Of a stretch of DNA of 64,000 nt, positions 15,862-25,471 are shown piece by piece. Every line of letters starts with the position of its first letter. The stretch's first letter is position 1. A program made the translations under genes and the position numbers. The stretch is from Devosia sp. GTDB taxonomy: Bacteria > Pseudomonadota > Alphaproteobacteria > Rhizobiales > Devosiaceae. The notes under the pieces were generated by a model that was given only the letters and a program-made list of their open reading frames with translations, ran no database searches and had not been told where the DNA came from. The stretch covers positions 62,001 to 126,000 of the forward strand of contig JADGNE010000023.1 of assembly GCA_015234425.1 (NCBI GenBank), written 5' to 3'.

Positions 15862-17370
15862 ATGAAGAAGCGGCTCATGTCGGCCATGCTTGCAGCAGCC
15901 CTTATGGTCAGTGCGGCACCCTCGGTTCTTGCACAGGTTGCGAACGATGCGGATACGCTCGCCTTGGCGGCAACCCTGGACAACAACAGTTTCGATCGCG
16001 CCCAGCTGATGATCGGCAACCAGATGCAGTTCTGGTCGCCTGTATTCGACACGCTGCTGGTGCGGGAGCCCAATGGCGAGATCGGTCCGAACCTGGCCAC
16101 CGAGTGGTCGTACAATGCCGACGCCAGTGTGCTCAATCTCAAGCTGCGCGAAGGCGTCAGCTTCACCGATGGCACGCCCTTCAATGCTGAAGCCGTCAAG
16201 GCCAATATCGAATATCTCAAGACCGGCGCCGGCCAGAACAGCTTCATGGCAGCCCCGATTTCCCAGGTCGAAATCATCTCCGATTTCGAGGTGAACCTGC
16301 ACCTCGGCGAGCCTGACCCGAGCCTGCTGCAGAACTTGGCTGTCGTTGGTGGCGCCATGGCTTCCCCGGCAATCCTGGGTGTCGAAGGTTCTGCCAATAA
16401 TCCGATCGGCTCGGGCCCCTATGTCTACGACGTGGACAATTCCTCCATTGGTCGTCAGTACGTCTTCAATCGCAATGCCGACTACTGGAACGCCGAGGCC
16501 TTCCCGTTTGAGCGCGTCACCATCACCCCGATCAGTGACGGCGTTGCCCGCCTGAACGCGCTTAAGTCCGGCCAGATTGACGCCGGCATGAGCGAAGCCC
16601 GTGCCGTTGCCGATGCCGAGGCCAATGGCCTGACGGTCAACCGCATTGACGTCGACTGGTTCGGCCTCATCATCGCCGACCGCGAAGGCAAGATCACGCC
16701 CGCTCTGGCCGATGTGCGCGTCCGCAAGGCGCTGAACATGGCCTTCGACGCCAAGTCGATCCTTGAATTCGTCGAACTCGGCTATGGCCGTCTGTCCGAC
16801 CAGATCTTCCCCGCCACCAGCCAGGCTTATGTCGAGGAACTGGACGAGGTCTATTCCTACGATCCTGAAGCCGCCAAGGCCCTGCTGGCCGAAGCCGGCT
16901 ATCCCGATGGTTTTGAGCTGTTCATGCCCGAAACCAACGCCTTTACCGCCTTCCACCCGATCATCGAGAAATTCCTCAATGATGTCGGCATCACGGTGAA
17001 GTGGGAAAAGGTCGCTCCGAACGCCACCATCACCGAGCTGCGCTCGGGCCGCTTCCCGGCCTATGTGTTCCAGTTCGGCTATCAGGGCGAATGGTCCGAA
17101 TACCGCAAGTTCGGCTTCCCGGATTCCCCGTGGAACACCTCCAAGGTTGCCGATCCGGCTTTCCTCGAGATGCTGGACAAGACGCTCTACGCCACTGGCG
17201 ACGCCCAGGTTCAGCTCTACAAGGACCTCAACGCCTACATGGTCGAGAACGCCTTCTACGCGCCCATGTATCGCCGCGACACCATCTACCTCACCAACAA
17301 GGAGGTTAAGGTGGACCTGCAGTCGACCAACGTTGTGTCGCCGATCCGGAACTACTCAAAAGCCGAATAG
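15862..17370 (+). CDS. ABC transporter periplasmic binding protein, SBP family 5 (peptide/glycoside type)
   Basis: 502 residues with a signal peptide (MKKRLMSAMLAAALMVSAAPSVLAQ). The family-5 framework is clear: an early PVFDTLLVREPNGEIGPNLATEW, LREGVSFTDGTPFNAEAVKANIEYL, NPIGSGPYV, and ADVRVRKALNMAFD. Members bind di/oligopeptides, nickel, or oligosaccharides and glycosides. The permease/ATPase genes lie 1.2 kb downstream beyond a convergent LysR gene. The attached sulfatase and GH3 genes argue for a sulfated glycoside ligand, which is inference. A terminator follows. Confidence 0.9.
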   Translation: MKKRLMSAMLAAALMVSAAPSVLAQVANDADTLALAATLDNNSFDRAQLMIGNQMQFWSPVFDTLLVREPNGEIGPNLATEWSYNADASVLNLKLREGVSFTDGTPFNAEAVKANIEYLKTGAGQNSFMAAPISQVEIISDFEVNLHLGEPDPSLLQNLAVVGGAMASPAILGVEGSANNPIGSGPYVYDVDNSSIGRQYVFNRNADYWNAEAFPFERVTITPISDGVARLNALKSGQIDAGMSEARAVADAEANGLTVNRIDVDWFGLIIADREGKITPALADVRVRKALNMAFDAKSILEFVELGYGRLSDQIFPATSQAYVEELDEVYSYDPEAAKALLAEAGYPDGFELFMPETNAFTAFHPIIEKFLNDVGITVKWEKVAPNATITELRSGRFPAYVFQFGYQGEWSEYRKFGFPDSPWNTSKVADPAFLEMLDKTLYATGDAQVQLYKDLNAYMVENAFYAPMYRRDTIYLTNKEVKVDLQSTNVVSPIRNYSKAE

Positions 17371-17393
17371 TCCTCCCAAGACATTCGTGCAGG

Positions 17394-17420
17394 GGCGGCC
17401 AGTCAATGGCCGCCTTTATT
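17394..17420 (+). terminator. Terminator after the family-5 binding protein gene
   Basis: GGCGGCCA-gtcaa-TGGCCGCC stem followed by TTTATT. It lies between the converging binding protein and LysR genes. Confidence 0.75.
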
Positions 17421-17481
17421 GTTTTGATTTCAATGTGTAGCGGCGGTGTGCGGACTCAGTTTCGCAGCCCGGCGAGAGCGG

Positions 17482-18402
17482 CTAGTTCGGCTCCTCGGCC
17501 AGGCCAAACTTCTCCCGCGACAGCGCCACAAGCGTCTGCAGCGGCGCCCAGTCGCCCAGTTCGCTGCGGAACATCAACCCGACCTCAGCCGTGTTCCGCT
17601 GCAGCGGCAGGTCGATCGGCACGATGCGCGGCGAGTTGACGAACTCCACCGCCAGATGCGGCAGCACACAGAGGCAATCGCTCTGCTGCAGCAGCGTAAG
17701 CACCGAAAGCAGGCTCTGGCAGACAAAGCGCACCGACGGCGCCGCCCCCAGATGCTGGGAGATCATGTGCTGGGTGATCTCGCGATAGGCCGGCAATTCG
17801 GAATAGACGATCCAGGGATAGTCCAGCAGCCGTTCCATCTCGAATGGCTGCCCATCGCGGAGCAGGGGGTGGTCCTCCCGCGCCATCACATGGTTGGCGA
17901 CATCGGTGAGCTTTACCCGCGACAGCCGCCGGCTCGGGCCGCTGTCGAAGGACACGCCGGTAAACACCACATCCAGCCGCCCTTCGTGCAGATCGTCCAA
18001 TGACTTGGCGACGCTGATTGCGGTGAATTCGATCAGGATGTTCGGATGCCGGTTCTGCAGTTCTGCCAGCACGCCCGCCAGCACGCCCGAGCGCCACACC
18101 GGCCCGCCGGCAATGCGGAACACCGTCTTTTCGTCGCTGACATCGCTGCGCAATTCCTGCTCCGCGATCTCCCAATAGCGCTCGATTCTGTTTGAAACCG
18201 ACAGCACCTTCGCCCCGAATGGCGTCGCCACCACCCCGCGCGCATGGCGCTTGACCAGTTGCTGGCCGAAATAGGCCTCGAGCTGGGCCAGCGAGCGCGA
18301 CAGCGCCGGCTGCGTCACGTTCAGCTTCTCGGAGGCGCGGCGCAGGCTGCCTTCCTCGAGGATGGTGCGCAGCCGAAAAAGATGGGTGATCTGGTCGAGC
18401 AT
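17482..18402 (-). CDS. LysR-family transcriptional regulator
   Basis: 306 residues. The N-terminal winged helix reads LFRLRTILEEGSLRRASEKLNVTQPALSRSLAQLEAYFGQQLVKR, followed by a periplasmic-binding-like effector domain (residues about 90-300). It sits inside the sulfated-glycoside locus, divergent from the permease gene and convergent with the binding protein gene, so it is the likely local activator. Its effector may be the glycoside or a sulfur compound. AGGA lies 9 nt before the ATG. Confidence 0.92.
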   Translation of the reverse strand: MLDQITHLFRLRTILEEGSLRRASEKLNVTQPALSRSLAQLEAYFGQQLVKRHARGVVATPFGAKVLSVSNRIERYWEIAEQELRSDVSDEKTVFRIAGGPVWRSGVLAGVLAELQNRHPNILIEFTAISVAKSLDDLHEGRLDVVFTGVSFDSGPSRRLSRVKLTDVANHVMAREDHPLLRDGQPFEMERLLDYPWIVYSELPAYREITQHMISQHLGAAPSVRFVCQSLLSVLTLLQQSDCLCVLPHLAVEFVNSPRIVPIDLPLQRNTAEVGLMFRSELGDWAPLQTLVALSREKFGLAEEPN

Positions 18403-18404
18403 TA

Positions 18405-18414
18405 CTTATGCATC
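18405..18414. promoter_or_regulatory. CTTATGCATC motif before the LysR gene
   Basis: This 10-mer sits right upstream of the LysR start and recurs exactly at 30683-30692 upstream of the GntR gene. A related ACTTATCGCTC lies 14 bp away. The 203-bp gap 18403-18605 must hold the divergent LysR/permease promoters. A binding function is speculative. Confidence 0.25.
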
Positions 18415-18605
18415 CTACTTATCGCTCATGGCAGTTTTTGCATTTTCGGTGCATCGCTTCAACTGCTATCACCAGCGCAAGAACGACCCGCAGGCCCACG
18501 AGGCGCGGGCGATGAGGAGGTCATCAATCATGATCATCACCGGCCGCCGCGCCGAGGGGGGCAACCGCCTCCCAGTCGCTCTCCTTGCCGAAAGGAAGCC
18601 TTCCC

Positions 18606-19544
18606 GTGCTTAGCTATGTGTCCAAGCGCCTCGTTTCGAGCCTCTTTCTTCTCGCCCTCGTCACCACGCTGACCTTCGCCCTCGTTTTCGGTGGCGCCGA
18701 CAACGTGGCCCAGAATATCCTGGGCGATAACGCTACCGATCAGCAGATCGCCGAACTCGAAGCTCGCATGGGCATCGACAAGCCGCTGCACGAGCAATAC
18801 GGCGCCTGGGTCGCCAAGGCCGTGCGCGGCGATCTTGGCATGTCCTGGACCATGGGCGAGAGCGTCTCCAAGATCCTCGCCGGTCGCCTTCCGGTGACCC
18901 TCTCCATGGTCACCCTCGCTATCGTGGCCATCACCATCGTCTCTGCGCTGCTCGGCATTCTGGCCGCAGTGCGTGGGGGTTGGGCCGATCGCATCATCCA
19001 GGTGATCAGCGTCGTCGGCTTTTCACTGCCAAACTTCTGGCTGGGCCTCATCCTCGTCGTCGTCTTTGCGCTCAATCTGCGCTGGCTGCCGGCTACCGGC
19101 TATGTCGATTTCACCACCTCGCCCATTGGCTGGGCAGCGTCTCTGGCCCTGCCGGTTGCCGCGCTGGTGCTCTCGGGGGTTGCCTCCGCCTCCCAGCAGG
19201 TGCGCGGCGCCATGATCGACGCGCTTCGTCAGGATTATGTCCGCACGCTGCGGGCAGGGGGCATCAGTCCCGCCTCGGTTCTCTTCCGCCATGCCCTGCG
19301 CAACGCCATGCCGGCGGCGCTGACAGTGCTCTCGGTGCAGTTCATCGCCCTCCTTGGCGGCGCTGCCATCATCGAGCGCGTCTTCGCCATTCCCGGCCTT
19401 GGCTCGATCACCGTCCAGTCCGCACTCACTGGCGACATTCCCGTCCTCATGGGTGTCGTCGTCACCATGATCATTCTCGTCGTGCTCGTGAACATCGTCA
19501 TCGACCTGATCAATGCATGGGTTAACCCGAAGGTGAGGCTCTGA
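18606..19544 (+). CDS. ABC transporter permease, DppB/OppB type
   Basis: 312 residues from the GTG at 18606, which has AAAGGAAG about 8 nt upstream and gives the canonical MLSYVSKRLVSSLFLLALVTTLTFALV start; a TTG 21 bp earlier is less suitable. The family marks are LLGILAAVRGGWADRIIQ, GFSLPNFWLGLILVVVFAL, the EAA-like loop DYVRTLRAGG and IERVFAIPGLGSITVQSAL. Six membrane helices. It pairs with the permease half of the fusion protein encoded next; the two genes overlap by 1 bp (TGATG). Confidence 0.92.
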   Translation: MLSYVSKRLVSSLFLLALVTTLTFALVFGGADNVAQNILGDNATDQQIAELEARMGIDKPLHEQYGAWVAKAVRGDLGMSWTMGESVSKILAGRLPVTLSMVTLAIVAITIVSALLGILAAVRGGWADRIIQVISVVGFSLPNFWLGLILVVVFALNLRWLPATGYVDFTTSPIGWAASLALPVAALVLSGVASASQQVRGAMIDALRQDYVRTLRAGGISPASVLFRHALRNAMPAALTVLSVQFIALLGGAAIIERVFAIPGLGSITVQSALTGDIPVLMGVVVTMIILVVLVNIVIDLINAWVNPKVRL

Positions 19545-21307
19545 TGTCCGCTGCCCCATCCCCAACGCCCGCTCTGGCGCCTGCTGCGCCGCGCGAAAGC
19601 CTCCTGCGCTCGGTGCTCACCAATCCGCTCGGCCTTCTCGCTTCCATCCTTCTGGTCGTCATCATCGGCGCTGCTGTCTTTGCGCCGCAGATCGCCCCCT
19701 TTGGACCGGGTGAGCTGCAGATCTTCAAGATCAACGCCCCGCCGGGCGACGGCTATTTGCTCGGTGGCGACGGCTCGGGTCGCGATATCTTCTCGCGTCT
19801 CGTCTATGGCGCCCGCAACACGCTGATCGGCGCCCTGATCGCCATCTCGGTTGCCGCCTTTGTCGGCGTCACGGCGGGTCTTTTCGCCGGCTATTTCGGT
19901 GGCCGCCGCGAAATGGTGATGAGCTGGGTGTCCGATGCCCTCATGGCCCTGCCGTCCCTCATCGTTCTGCTGGCCTTCTACCGCTCGCTCGGCTCCTCGA
20001 TCCAGGTGTCGATGGTCATCTTCGGCATCATGCTGGCGCCCGGCTTCTATCGCCTGACGCGAAACCTGGTGAACGGCGTCAAGCACGAGCTCTATGTCGA
20101 TGCGGCTCGCGTGTCTGGCCTCTCGGACATGCGCATCATCGCGCGCCATATCCTGCTCGTCATCCGCGCCCCGGTGATCATCCAGATCTCCATCGTCGCG
20201 GGCGTTTCCATCGTCATTCAGGCGGGCCTCGAATTCCTCGGCCTCGGTGATCCCTCTGTGCCCACATGGGGCGGCATGCTGCAGGATGCGTTCGGCAACA
20301 TGTTCGTCGTGCCCACCGCCATTCTCTGGCCGGGCCTCGCCATCTCGGTGACGGTCGCCTCCTTCGTGCTGCTTGCCAACGCCATTCGCGACCGCCTGCA
20401 GCAGGGCAACCGTGTTGCCGCGGCTCCGGAGCTCCCGGTCGTCGCCAAGCCCGCCGGCAACCCGCCTGCGGACACGGACATCCTCCTCGACATCCGCGAT
20501 CTCGTCGTCGGCTATCCGACCAAGACGGGATGGACCCAAGTGGTCAAGGGTGTGTCCCTGCAGCTGCGCCGTGGCGAAGTCCTCGGCCTCGTCGGCGAAA
20601 GCGGCTCGGGCAAGACCCAGACGGCCTTCGCCGTCCTCGGCCTGCTCTCCACCGGTGGCCGCATTCTCTCGGGCTCGATCTGGTTTGATGGCCGCGACAT
20701 CGCCAATCTGCCCGAAGACGAGATGCGCAAACTGCGCGGCAAGCGCATCGCCTATGTGCCGCAGGAGCCGATGAGCAATCTCGATCCGGCCTTCCGCATC
20801 GGCTACCAGCTGACCGAGCCCATGGTCACCGTGCTGGGCATCTCCAAGGCCGAAGCCAAGGCGCGTGCGCTCAAGCTTCTTGCCCGCGTCGGCATGCCGG
20901 ACCCCAAGCGGACCTTCAACGCCTATCCCCACCAGATATCCGGCGGCATGGCCCAGCGCGTGCTGATCGCCCGCGCCATCTCCTGCAGCCCCGACCTGCT
21001 GATCGCCGATGAGCCGACCACGGCGCTCGACGTCACCGTCCAGGCCGAAGTGCTCGAGCTGATGCGCGACCTGCAGACAGAGCTCAACATGTCGGTGGTT
21101 CTCGTCACCCACAACTTCGGTGTCGTGGCCGACATCTGCCACCGGGTTTCGGTCATGCGCGACGGGCGCGTTGTCGAAACCAGCGATGTGGTCTCGCTCT
21201 TCCACGATCCACAGCACGACTACACCAAGATGCTGCTTGCGGCCGTGCTCGACGATGTCACGCCGCGTGTCTACCGGCCGCACCAAGCCAAGGAAGTCTC
21301 GGCATGA
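19544..21307 (+). CDS. Fused ABC transporter permease (DppC-type) and ATPase (DppD-type)
   Basis: 587 residues combining two normally separate subunits. Residues 1-290 are a DppC-type permease ([25 protein letters not shown] loop [40 protein letters not shown]). A Pro/Ala linker (about 291-310) leads to an ABC ATPase with Walker A GESGSGKT (351-358), signature ISGGM (465-469) and Walker B LLIADE (485-490). Both halves look intact, with no frameshift. The protein would carry membrane channel and engine in one chain, working with DppB-type and DppF-type partners on either side in the operon. Such fusions are known but uncommon. Confidence 0.92.
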   Translation: MSAAPSPTPALAPAAPRESLLRSVLTNPLGLLASILLVVIIGAAVFAPQIAPFGPGELQIFKINAPPGDGYLLGGDGSGRDIFSRLVYGARNTLIGALIAISVAAFVGVTAGLFAGYFGGRREMVMSWVSDALMALPSLIVLLAFYRSLGSSIQVSMVIFGIMLAPGFYRLTRNLVNGVKHELYVDAARVSGLSDMRIIARHILLVIRAPVIIQISIVAGVSIVIQAGLEFLGLGDPSVPTWGGMLQDAFGNMFVVPTAILWPGLAISVTVASFVLLANAIRDRLQQGNRVAAAPELPVVAKPAGNPPADTDILLDIRDLVVGYPTKTGWTQVVKGVSLQLRRGEVLGLVGESGSGKTQTAFAVLGLLSTGGRILSGSIWFDGRDIANLPEDEMRKLRGKRIAYVPQEPMSNLDPAFRIGYQLTEPMVTVLGISKAEAKARALKLLARVGMPDPKRTFNAYPHQISGGMAQRVLIARAISCSPDLLIADEPTTALDVTVQAEVLELMRDLQTELNMSVVLVTHNFGVVADICHRVSVMRDGRVVETSDVVSLFHDPQHDYTKMLLAAVLDDVTPRVYRPHQAKEVSA

Positions 21308-22116
21308 GCGATCTGATTGTCGAATGCATCGACGTGAACACCCACTTTGGCAACCATCACGTCCTCAAGAACATCAACCTCACCGTCCGTCCGGGTGAAA
21401 CCGTCGGCCTCGTGGGCGAGAGCGGTTCGGGCAAGACCACGCTGGGTCGCGCCATCCTCGGCATTGGTCCGGTCACCTCGGGGCGTATCCGCTTTGAAGG
21501 CCAGGAGATCGCCGGCATCGCCCCGCGCGATCGCAAGGGCGACGCGGCCTCCATTCAGGCTGTGTTCCAGGACCCGTACACCTCGCTCAATCCCTCGATG
21601 ACCATTGAGGATATTCTGGTCGAGCCCATCGTCGCCCGTGGTCAGGCCAGCAAGGCCGACGCCACGGCCCGCGTGCGCGGCCTGCTCGATCAGGTGAACC
21701 TGCCGAGCGACGCCGCCCATCGCTACCCGCGGGAATTTTCCGGCGGCCAGCGCCAGCGTGTCGCGATCGCCCGGGCCCTGGCGCTCTCGCCAAAGCTGAT
21801 CGTCTGCGATGAGCCGGTCTCGGCGCTCGATCTCTCGACCCAGGCCCGCGTGCTCGATCTCTTCGTCGAGATCCAGGAGCGCACCGGCGTCGCCTATCTC
21901 TTCGTTAGCCACGACCTGTCGGTGGTCCGCCACATCTCCCACCGTGTCGCCGTCATGCGGGGCGGGGAGATCGTCGAGTTCGGCGAGTGCGATCAGGTCA
22001 CTGCCCATCCCCAGCACGACTATACCCGTCGCCTGCTGCTGGCCGCCCCCGTGGCCGACCCCGTGCGTCAGGCCGAGCGCCGCGCTGCCTTTCGTGCCCT
22101 TACTGCCGGAGCCTGA
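21304..22116 (+). CDS. ABC transporter ATPase, DppF/OppF type
   Basis: 270 residues; starts within the stop of the fusion gene (ATGA). Walker A GESGSGKT at 38-45, Q-loop in VFQDPYTSLNPSMT, signature FSGGQRQRVAIARAL, Walker B LIVCDEPVSALD and a switch His in FVSHDLSVV. It is the second ATPase of the importer. It is shorter at the C-terminus than usual OppF and lacks the zinc-like Cys pattern of many oligopeptide ATPases, which fits a non-peptide substrate but does not prove it. Confidence 0.92.
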   Translation: MSDLIVECIDVNTHFGNHHVLKNINLTVRPGETVGLVGESGSGKTTLGRAILGIGPVTSGRIRFEGQEIAGIAPRDRKGDAASIQAVFQDPYTSLNPSMTIEDILVEPIVARGQASKADATARVRGLLDQVNLPSDAAHRYPREFSGGQRQRVAIARALALSPKLIVCDEPVSALDLSTQARVLDLFVEIQERTGVAYLFVSHDLSVVRHISHRVAVMRGGEIVEFGECDQVTAHPQHDYTRRLLLAAPVADPVRQAERRAAFRALTAGA

Positions 22117-22119
22117 TCT

Positions 22120-23901
22120 ATGCGTGCCATCGTAGTAATGTTTGACAGCCTGAACCGGCGCCTCCTGCCGCCCTATGGCGATGTCCTGACCCACGCACCC
22201 AACTTCACCCGGCTGGCCGAACGCACGGCGACCTTCGACAACAGCTATGCCGGCTCCATGCCCTGCATGCCCGCGCGTCGCGAGCTGCACACCGGCCGCT
22301 ATAATTTCCTGCACCGCTCCTGGGGTCCCATCGAGCCCTTCGACGATTCCGCGCCGGAGATCCTCTCCAGGAACGGCGTCTACACCCACATGGTCACCGA
22401 CCATCAGCACTATTGGGAAGATGGCGGCGCCACCTATCACAACCGCTATTCGAGCTATGAGTTCTTCCGCGGGCAGGAAGGCGATCTCTGGAAGGGTGTG
22501 GTCGACAAGAACGACAGCTCCCGCCTCAAGGATATCCTCTATCGCATGCAGACCCAGGACGGGATCAACCGGACCTATCTGTCAGACGAGGCCGATCATC
22601 CCCAGACGCTGACCTTTAATGCCGGCCTCGAATTCATCGAGACCAATGCCGCCGCTGACAACTGGATGCTGCAGCTCGAAACCTTCGATCCGCACGAGCC
22701 TTTCTTCAGCTACGACCAGTACCACCGGCTCTATCCGGACAGTCCGCTCGATAATGGCGATGATTTCGATTGGCCGCCTTATGCACGGGTCACCGAATCC
22801 GGCTCGACCATCGAACACGCCAAGCGGCGTTACCTCGCGCTGCTTTCCATGTGCGACGCCAATCTCGGGCGCGTCCTCGACCTCATGGACGAAAAGAACA
22901 TGTGGGACGACACCATGCTCATCGTCTGCACCGACCACGGCTATATGCTGGGCGAGCGCGGCTGGTGGGGCAAGTCCGTCATGCCCTGGTATGACGAGAC
23001 CATCCACACCCCGTTCTTCGTCTGGGACCCGCGTTCCCGCGTCGCCGGTGAACGCCGCCAGTCGCTGGTGCAGACCATCGACATCGCGCCGACACTACTC
23101 GACTTCTTCGGCCTCCAGCCGACGCCCGACATGCTGGGCCGTCCGCTCAAGGACACTGTCGCCAACGACACGCCTGTGCGCGAAGGGGGCCTCTTCGGCA
23201 TCTTCGGCGGCCATGTCAGTGTCACCGACGGGCGCTATGTCTATATGCGCGCCTCCGCCGAACCGGCCAATACGCCGCTCCTCGAACACACGCTCATGCC
23301 CACACACATGCGCACCCGTTTTGAACCCAGCGAGTTCAAGGACGTCGAGATGCACCCCGGCTTCTCCTTCACCAAGGGCGCTCCGGTCATGCGCATGACC
23401 GGCTGGACCATGCGCGGCCCCGCCGAATTCGGCACGCTGCTCTACGACCTCGAAACCGACCCGGGCCAGACCACACCCCTTCGTGACGCTGCGCTTGAAT
23501 TGCGCATGGCCGACATGCTCGTCCGCCTCATGCGCGAGAACGATGCCCCGCCCAGCCAGTACGAACGTCTGGGTCTGCCCACCACCGGCCCGGTCACCGA
23601 AGAGCATCTGCTCATCGACAAACAATGGGCTCAGGTCGAGGCGGGACAGCGCCACGCGCCAAATGTCGACGAGTTCTCACCAAATGCGCTGATTGCGACC
23701 CTCAACGTCAACAGTCTGCTAGCAAATAGTGACACCAAGGCGGTGTTGGTGAACGCGTTGCCATCGCTGTCCAGCGGCACCATTCCGCCCATCTTCCGCG
23801 ACAAGACCCTGCTCGAAATTGCCGGCATGGTCCCCCACCTCGACAAGGCCCGACTGGACAGTCTGGAGCACGCGCTCCAGGGCGCAGTTGCAGCAGAATA
23901 G
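22120..23901 (+). CDS. Cytoplasmic type I sulfatase (cysteine type)
   Basis: 593 residues. The metal-binding start VMFDSLNRR is followed by the sulfatase signature C49-M-P-A-R53 and LHTGR; Cys49 would be converted to formylglycine. Later metal ligands are in IVCTDHGYMLGERGWWGK. There is no signal peptide, so it acts in the cytoplasm on imported sulfate esters. The C-terminal part after about residue 430 is long and may shape the substrate pocket. It lies 3 bp after the ATPase gene and is followed by a second sulfatase, with a formylglycine-generating enzyme gene in the same operon. Confidence 0.92.
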   Translation: MRAIVVMFDSLNRRLLPPYGDVLTHAPNFTRLAERTATFDNSYAGSMPCMPARRELHTGRYNFLHRSWGPIEPFDDSAPEILSRNGVYTHMVTDHQHYWEDGGATYHNRYSSYEFFRGQEGDLWKGVVDKNDSSRLKDILYRMQTQDGINRTYLSDEADHPQTLTFNAGLEFIETNAAADNWMLQLETFDPHEPFFSYDQYHRLYPDSPLDNGDDFDWPPYARVTESGSTIEHAKRRYLALLSMCDANLGRVLDLMDEKNMWDDTMLIVCTDHGYMLGERGWWGKSVMPWYDETIHTPFFVWDPRSRVAGERRQSLVQTIDIAPTLLDFFGLQPTPDMLGRPLKDTVANDTPVREGGLFGIFGGHVSVTDGRYVYMRASAEPANTPLLEHTLMPTHMRTRFEPSEFKDVEMHPGFSFTKGAPVMRMTGWTMRGPAEFGTLLYDLETDPGQTTPLRDAALELRMADMLVRLMRENDAPPSQYERLGLPTTGPVTEEHLLIDKQWAQVEAGQRHAPNVDEFSPNALIATLNVNSLLANSDTKAVLVNALPSLSSGTIPPIFRDKTLLEIAGMVPHLDKARLDSLEHALQGAVAAE

Positions 23902-23923
23902 CGTTTGAATTCAGGAAGTTACC

Positions 23924-25468
23924 ATGCGTCCGAATATCATCTTCATCATGAGCGACGACCACGCCGCGCGGGCCATTTCCGCCTATGGCGCGGGGCTGAA
24001 TTCAACGCCCAACATCGATCGATTGGCCAACGAAGGCATGCGCCACGACGCAACCTACGTCACCAACTCGATCTGCACCCCCAGCCGGGCGGCGATCCTC
24101 ACCGGCACCTATAATCACGTCAACTGCGTGACCACGCTCTACACCGAGATCGACAACAGATTGCCCAATGTCGCCAAGCACTTGCGGCAGGGCGGCTATC
24201 GCACCGGCATGTTCGGCAAGTGGCATATGGGCGAGGGCAAGGCCCACAATCCCACCGGCTTCGACGACTGGGCGGTGTTGCCGGGGCAGGGCGACTACTG
24301 GGACCCGAAATTTATCTTCCCCGATGGCAGCCGCCGCATCCCGGGATATGCCACGGACATCATCACCGACTTGAGCCTTGATTTCATTGATAAATCAGAC
24401 GATCAGCCGTTCTTCCTGATGTGTCATCACAAGGCCCCGCACCGCAATTTCGAGCCGCACCCGAAGTACAATCACCTCTGGGCAGATGAGGACATCCCGC
24501 TCCCCGAAACCTTCAACGACGACTATTCCAACCGCGCCGCAGCCGCCGCCGCGGCCAAGATGCGCATCCGCTCGGACATGAACTACGAGGACCTTGGTCT
24601 CGTAACCCCTTCTGGCCCTGCGGAAAAAGTCGGCCCACTGATGCTCGACTTCATCCCGTGGATGCGCAAGATCCCCGAGCTTCTGCCCGGCCAGACCACC
24701 ACGGTCATCTGCGCCTCAACCGGCGAGAACTTCACCTTCGACGACCCGGACAAATTCGCCGAGTTCAAATACCAGCGCTACATGAAGCGCTATCTGCGGA
24801 CGGTCCAGTCCATTGACGAGAACGTCGGGCGACTGCTCGACTATCTCGACGAAAAGGGCTTGGCCGACAATACGATAGTCATCTACACCTCGGACCAGGG
24901 CTTCTTCCTGGGCGAGCACGGCTGGTTCGACAAGCGCTTCATGTACGAGGAATCGCTGCAGATGCCGTTCCTCGTCCGCTACCCGAACGCCATCCCGGCA
25001 GGGTCGGTCAGCAGCGACATTTCCTGCAATGTCGACTTCGCGCCCACCTTCCTCGACTATGCCGGACTGCCGGTCCCCAACTACATGCAGGGCCGTTCCA
25101 TGCGCCCGGTGCTGGAGGGGAAAACTCCTGAGCAGTGGCAGCAACTTACCTACCACCGCTACTGGATGCATAACGACGAAATCCACGAGTGCTGGGCCCA
25201 TTACGGTGTGCGCGATCCCCGTTACAAGCTGATCTATTGGTACAATGACGACCTCGGACAGCTCGGCGCCCGCCCCAATGGCGCGGCCCCCGAGTGGGAG
25301 CTGTTCGACTGTGGAAGCGACCCGCACGAGCTGGTCAACCTTGCCAACGATCCCGCCTATGCCTCTGTTTTCAAACATATGTTGTCTCAGCTCGATCAGA
25401 AGATGGCCGAGATTGGTGACATTCCTGAACACGACAGCGCCGCAGTGCTGTCCAGCCTGGCAGCCTGA
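23924..25468 (+). CDS. Cytoplasmic type I sulfatase (cysteine type), second copy
   Basis: 514 residues. Metal ligands start in IIFIMSDDHAARAISAYG; the signature is C51-T-P-S-R55-AAILTG; FGKWHMGEG and YTSDQGFFLGEHGWFDKRFMYEE complete the active site. This is the more classical arylsulfatase/choline-sulfatase-like form and is clearly distinct from the first sulfatase, so the two probably remove sulfates at different positions. No signal peptide. CAGGAAG precedes the ATG. It needs formylglycine activation, as does its neighbour. Confidence 0.94.
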   Translation: MRPNIIFIMSDDHAARAISAYGAGLNSTPNIDRLANEGMRHDATYVTNSICTPSRAAILTGTYNHVNCVTTLYTEIDNRLPNVAKHLRQGGYRTGMFGKWHMGEGKAHNPTGFDDWAVLPGQGDYWDPKFIFPDGSRRIPGYATDIITDLSLDFIDKSDDQPFFLMCHHKAPHRNFEPHPKYNHLWADEDIPLPETFNDDYSNRAAAAAAAKMRIRSDMNYEDLGLVTPSGPAEKVGPLMLDFIPWMRKIPELLPGQTTTVICASTGENFTFDDPDKFAEFKYQRYMKRYLRTVQSIDENVGRLLDYLDEKGLADNTIVIYTSDQGFFLGEHGWFDKRFMYEESLQMPFLVRYPNAIPAGSVSSDISCNVDFAPTFLDYAGLPVPNYMQGRSMRPVLEGKTPEQWQQLTYHRYWMHNDEIHECWAHYGVRDPRYKLIYWYNDDLGQLGARPNGAAPEWELFDCGSDPHELVNLANDPAYASVFKHMLSQLDQKMAEIGDIPEHDSAAVLSSLAA

Positions 25469-25471
25469 CCG

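Noticed and set aside
19235-21286. 683-codon minus-strand frame opposite the transporter fusion
   Set aside because: Low-complexity charged translation with no motif; a typical shadow of a high-GC gene.
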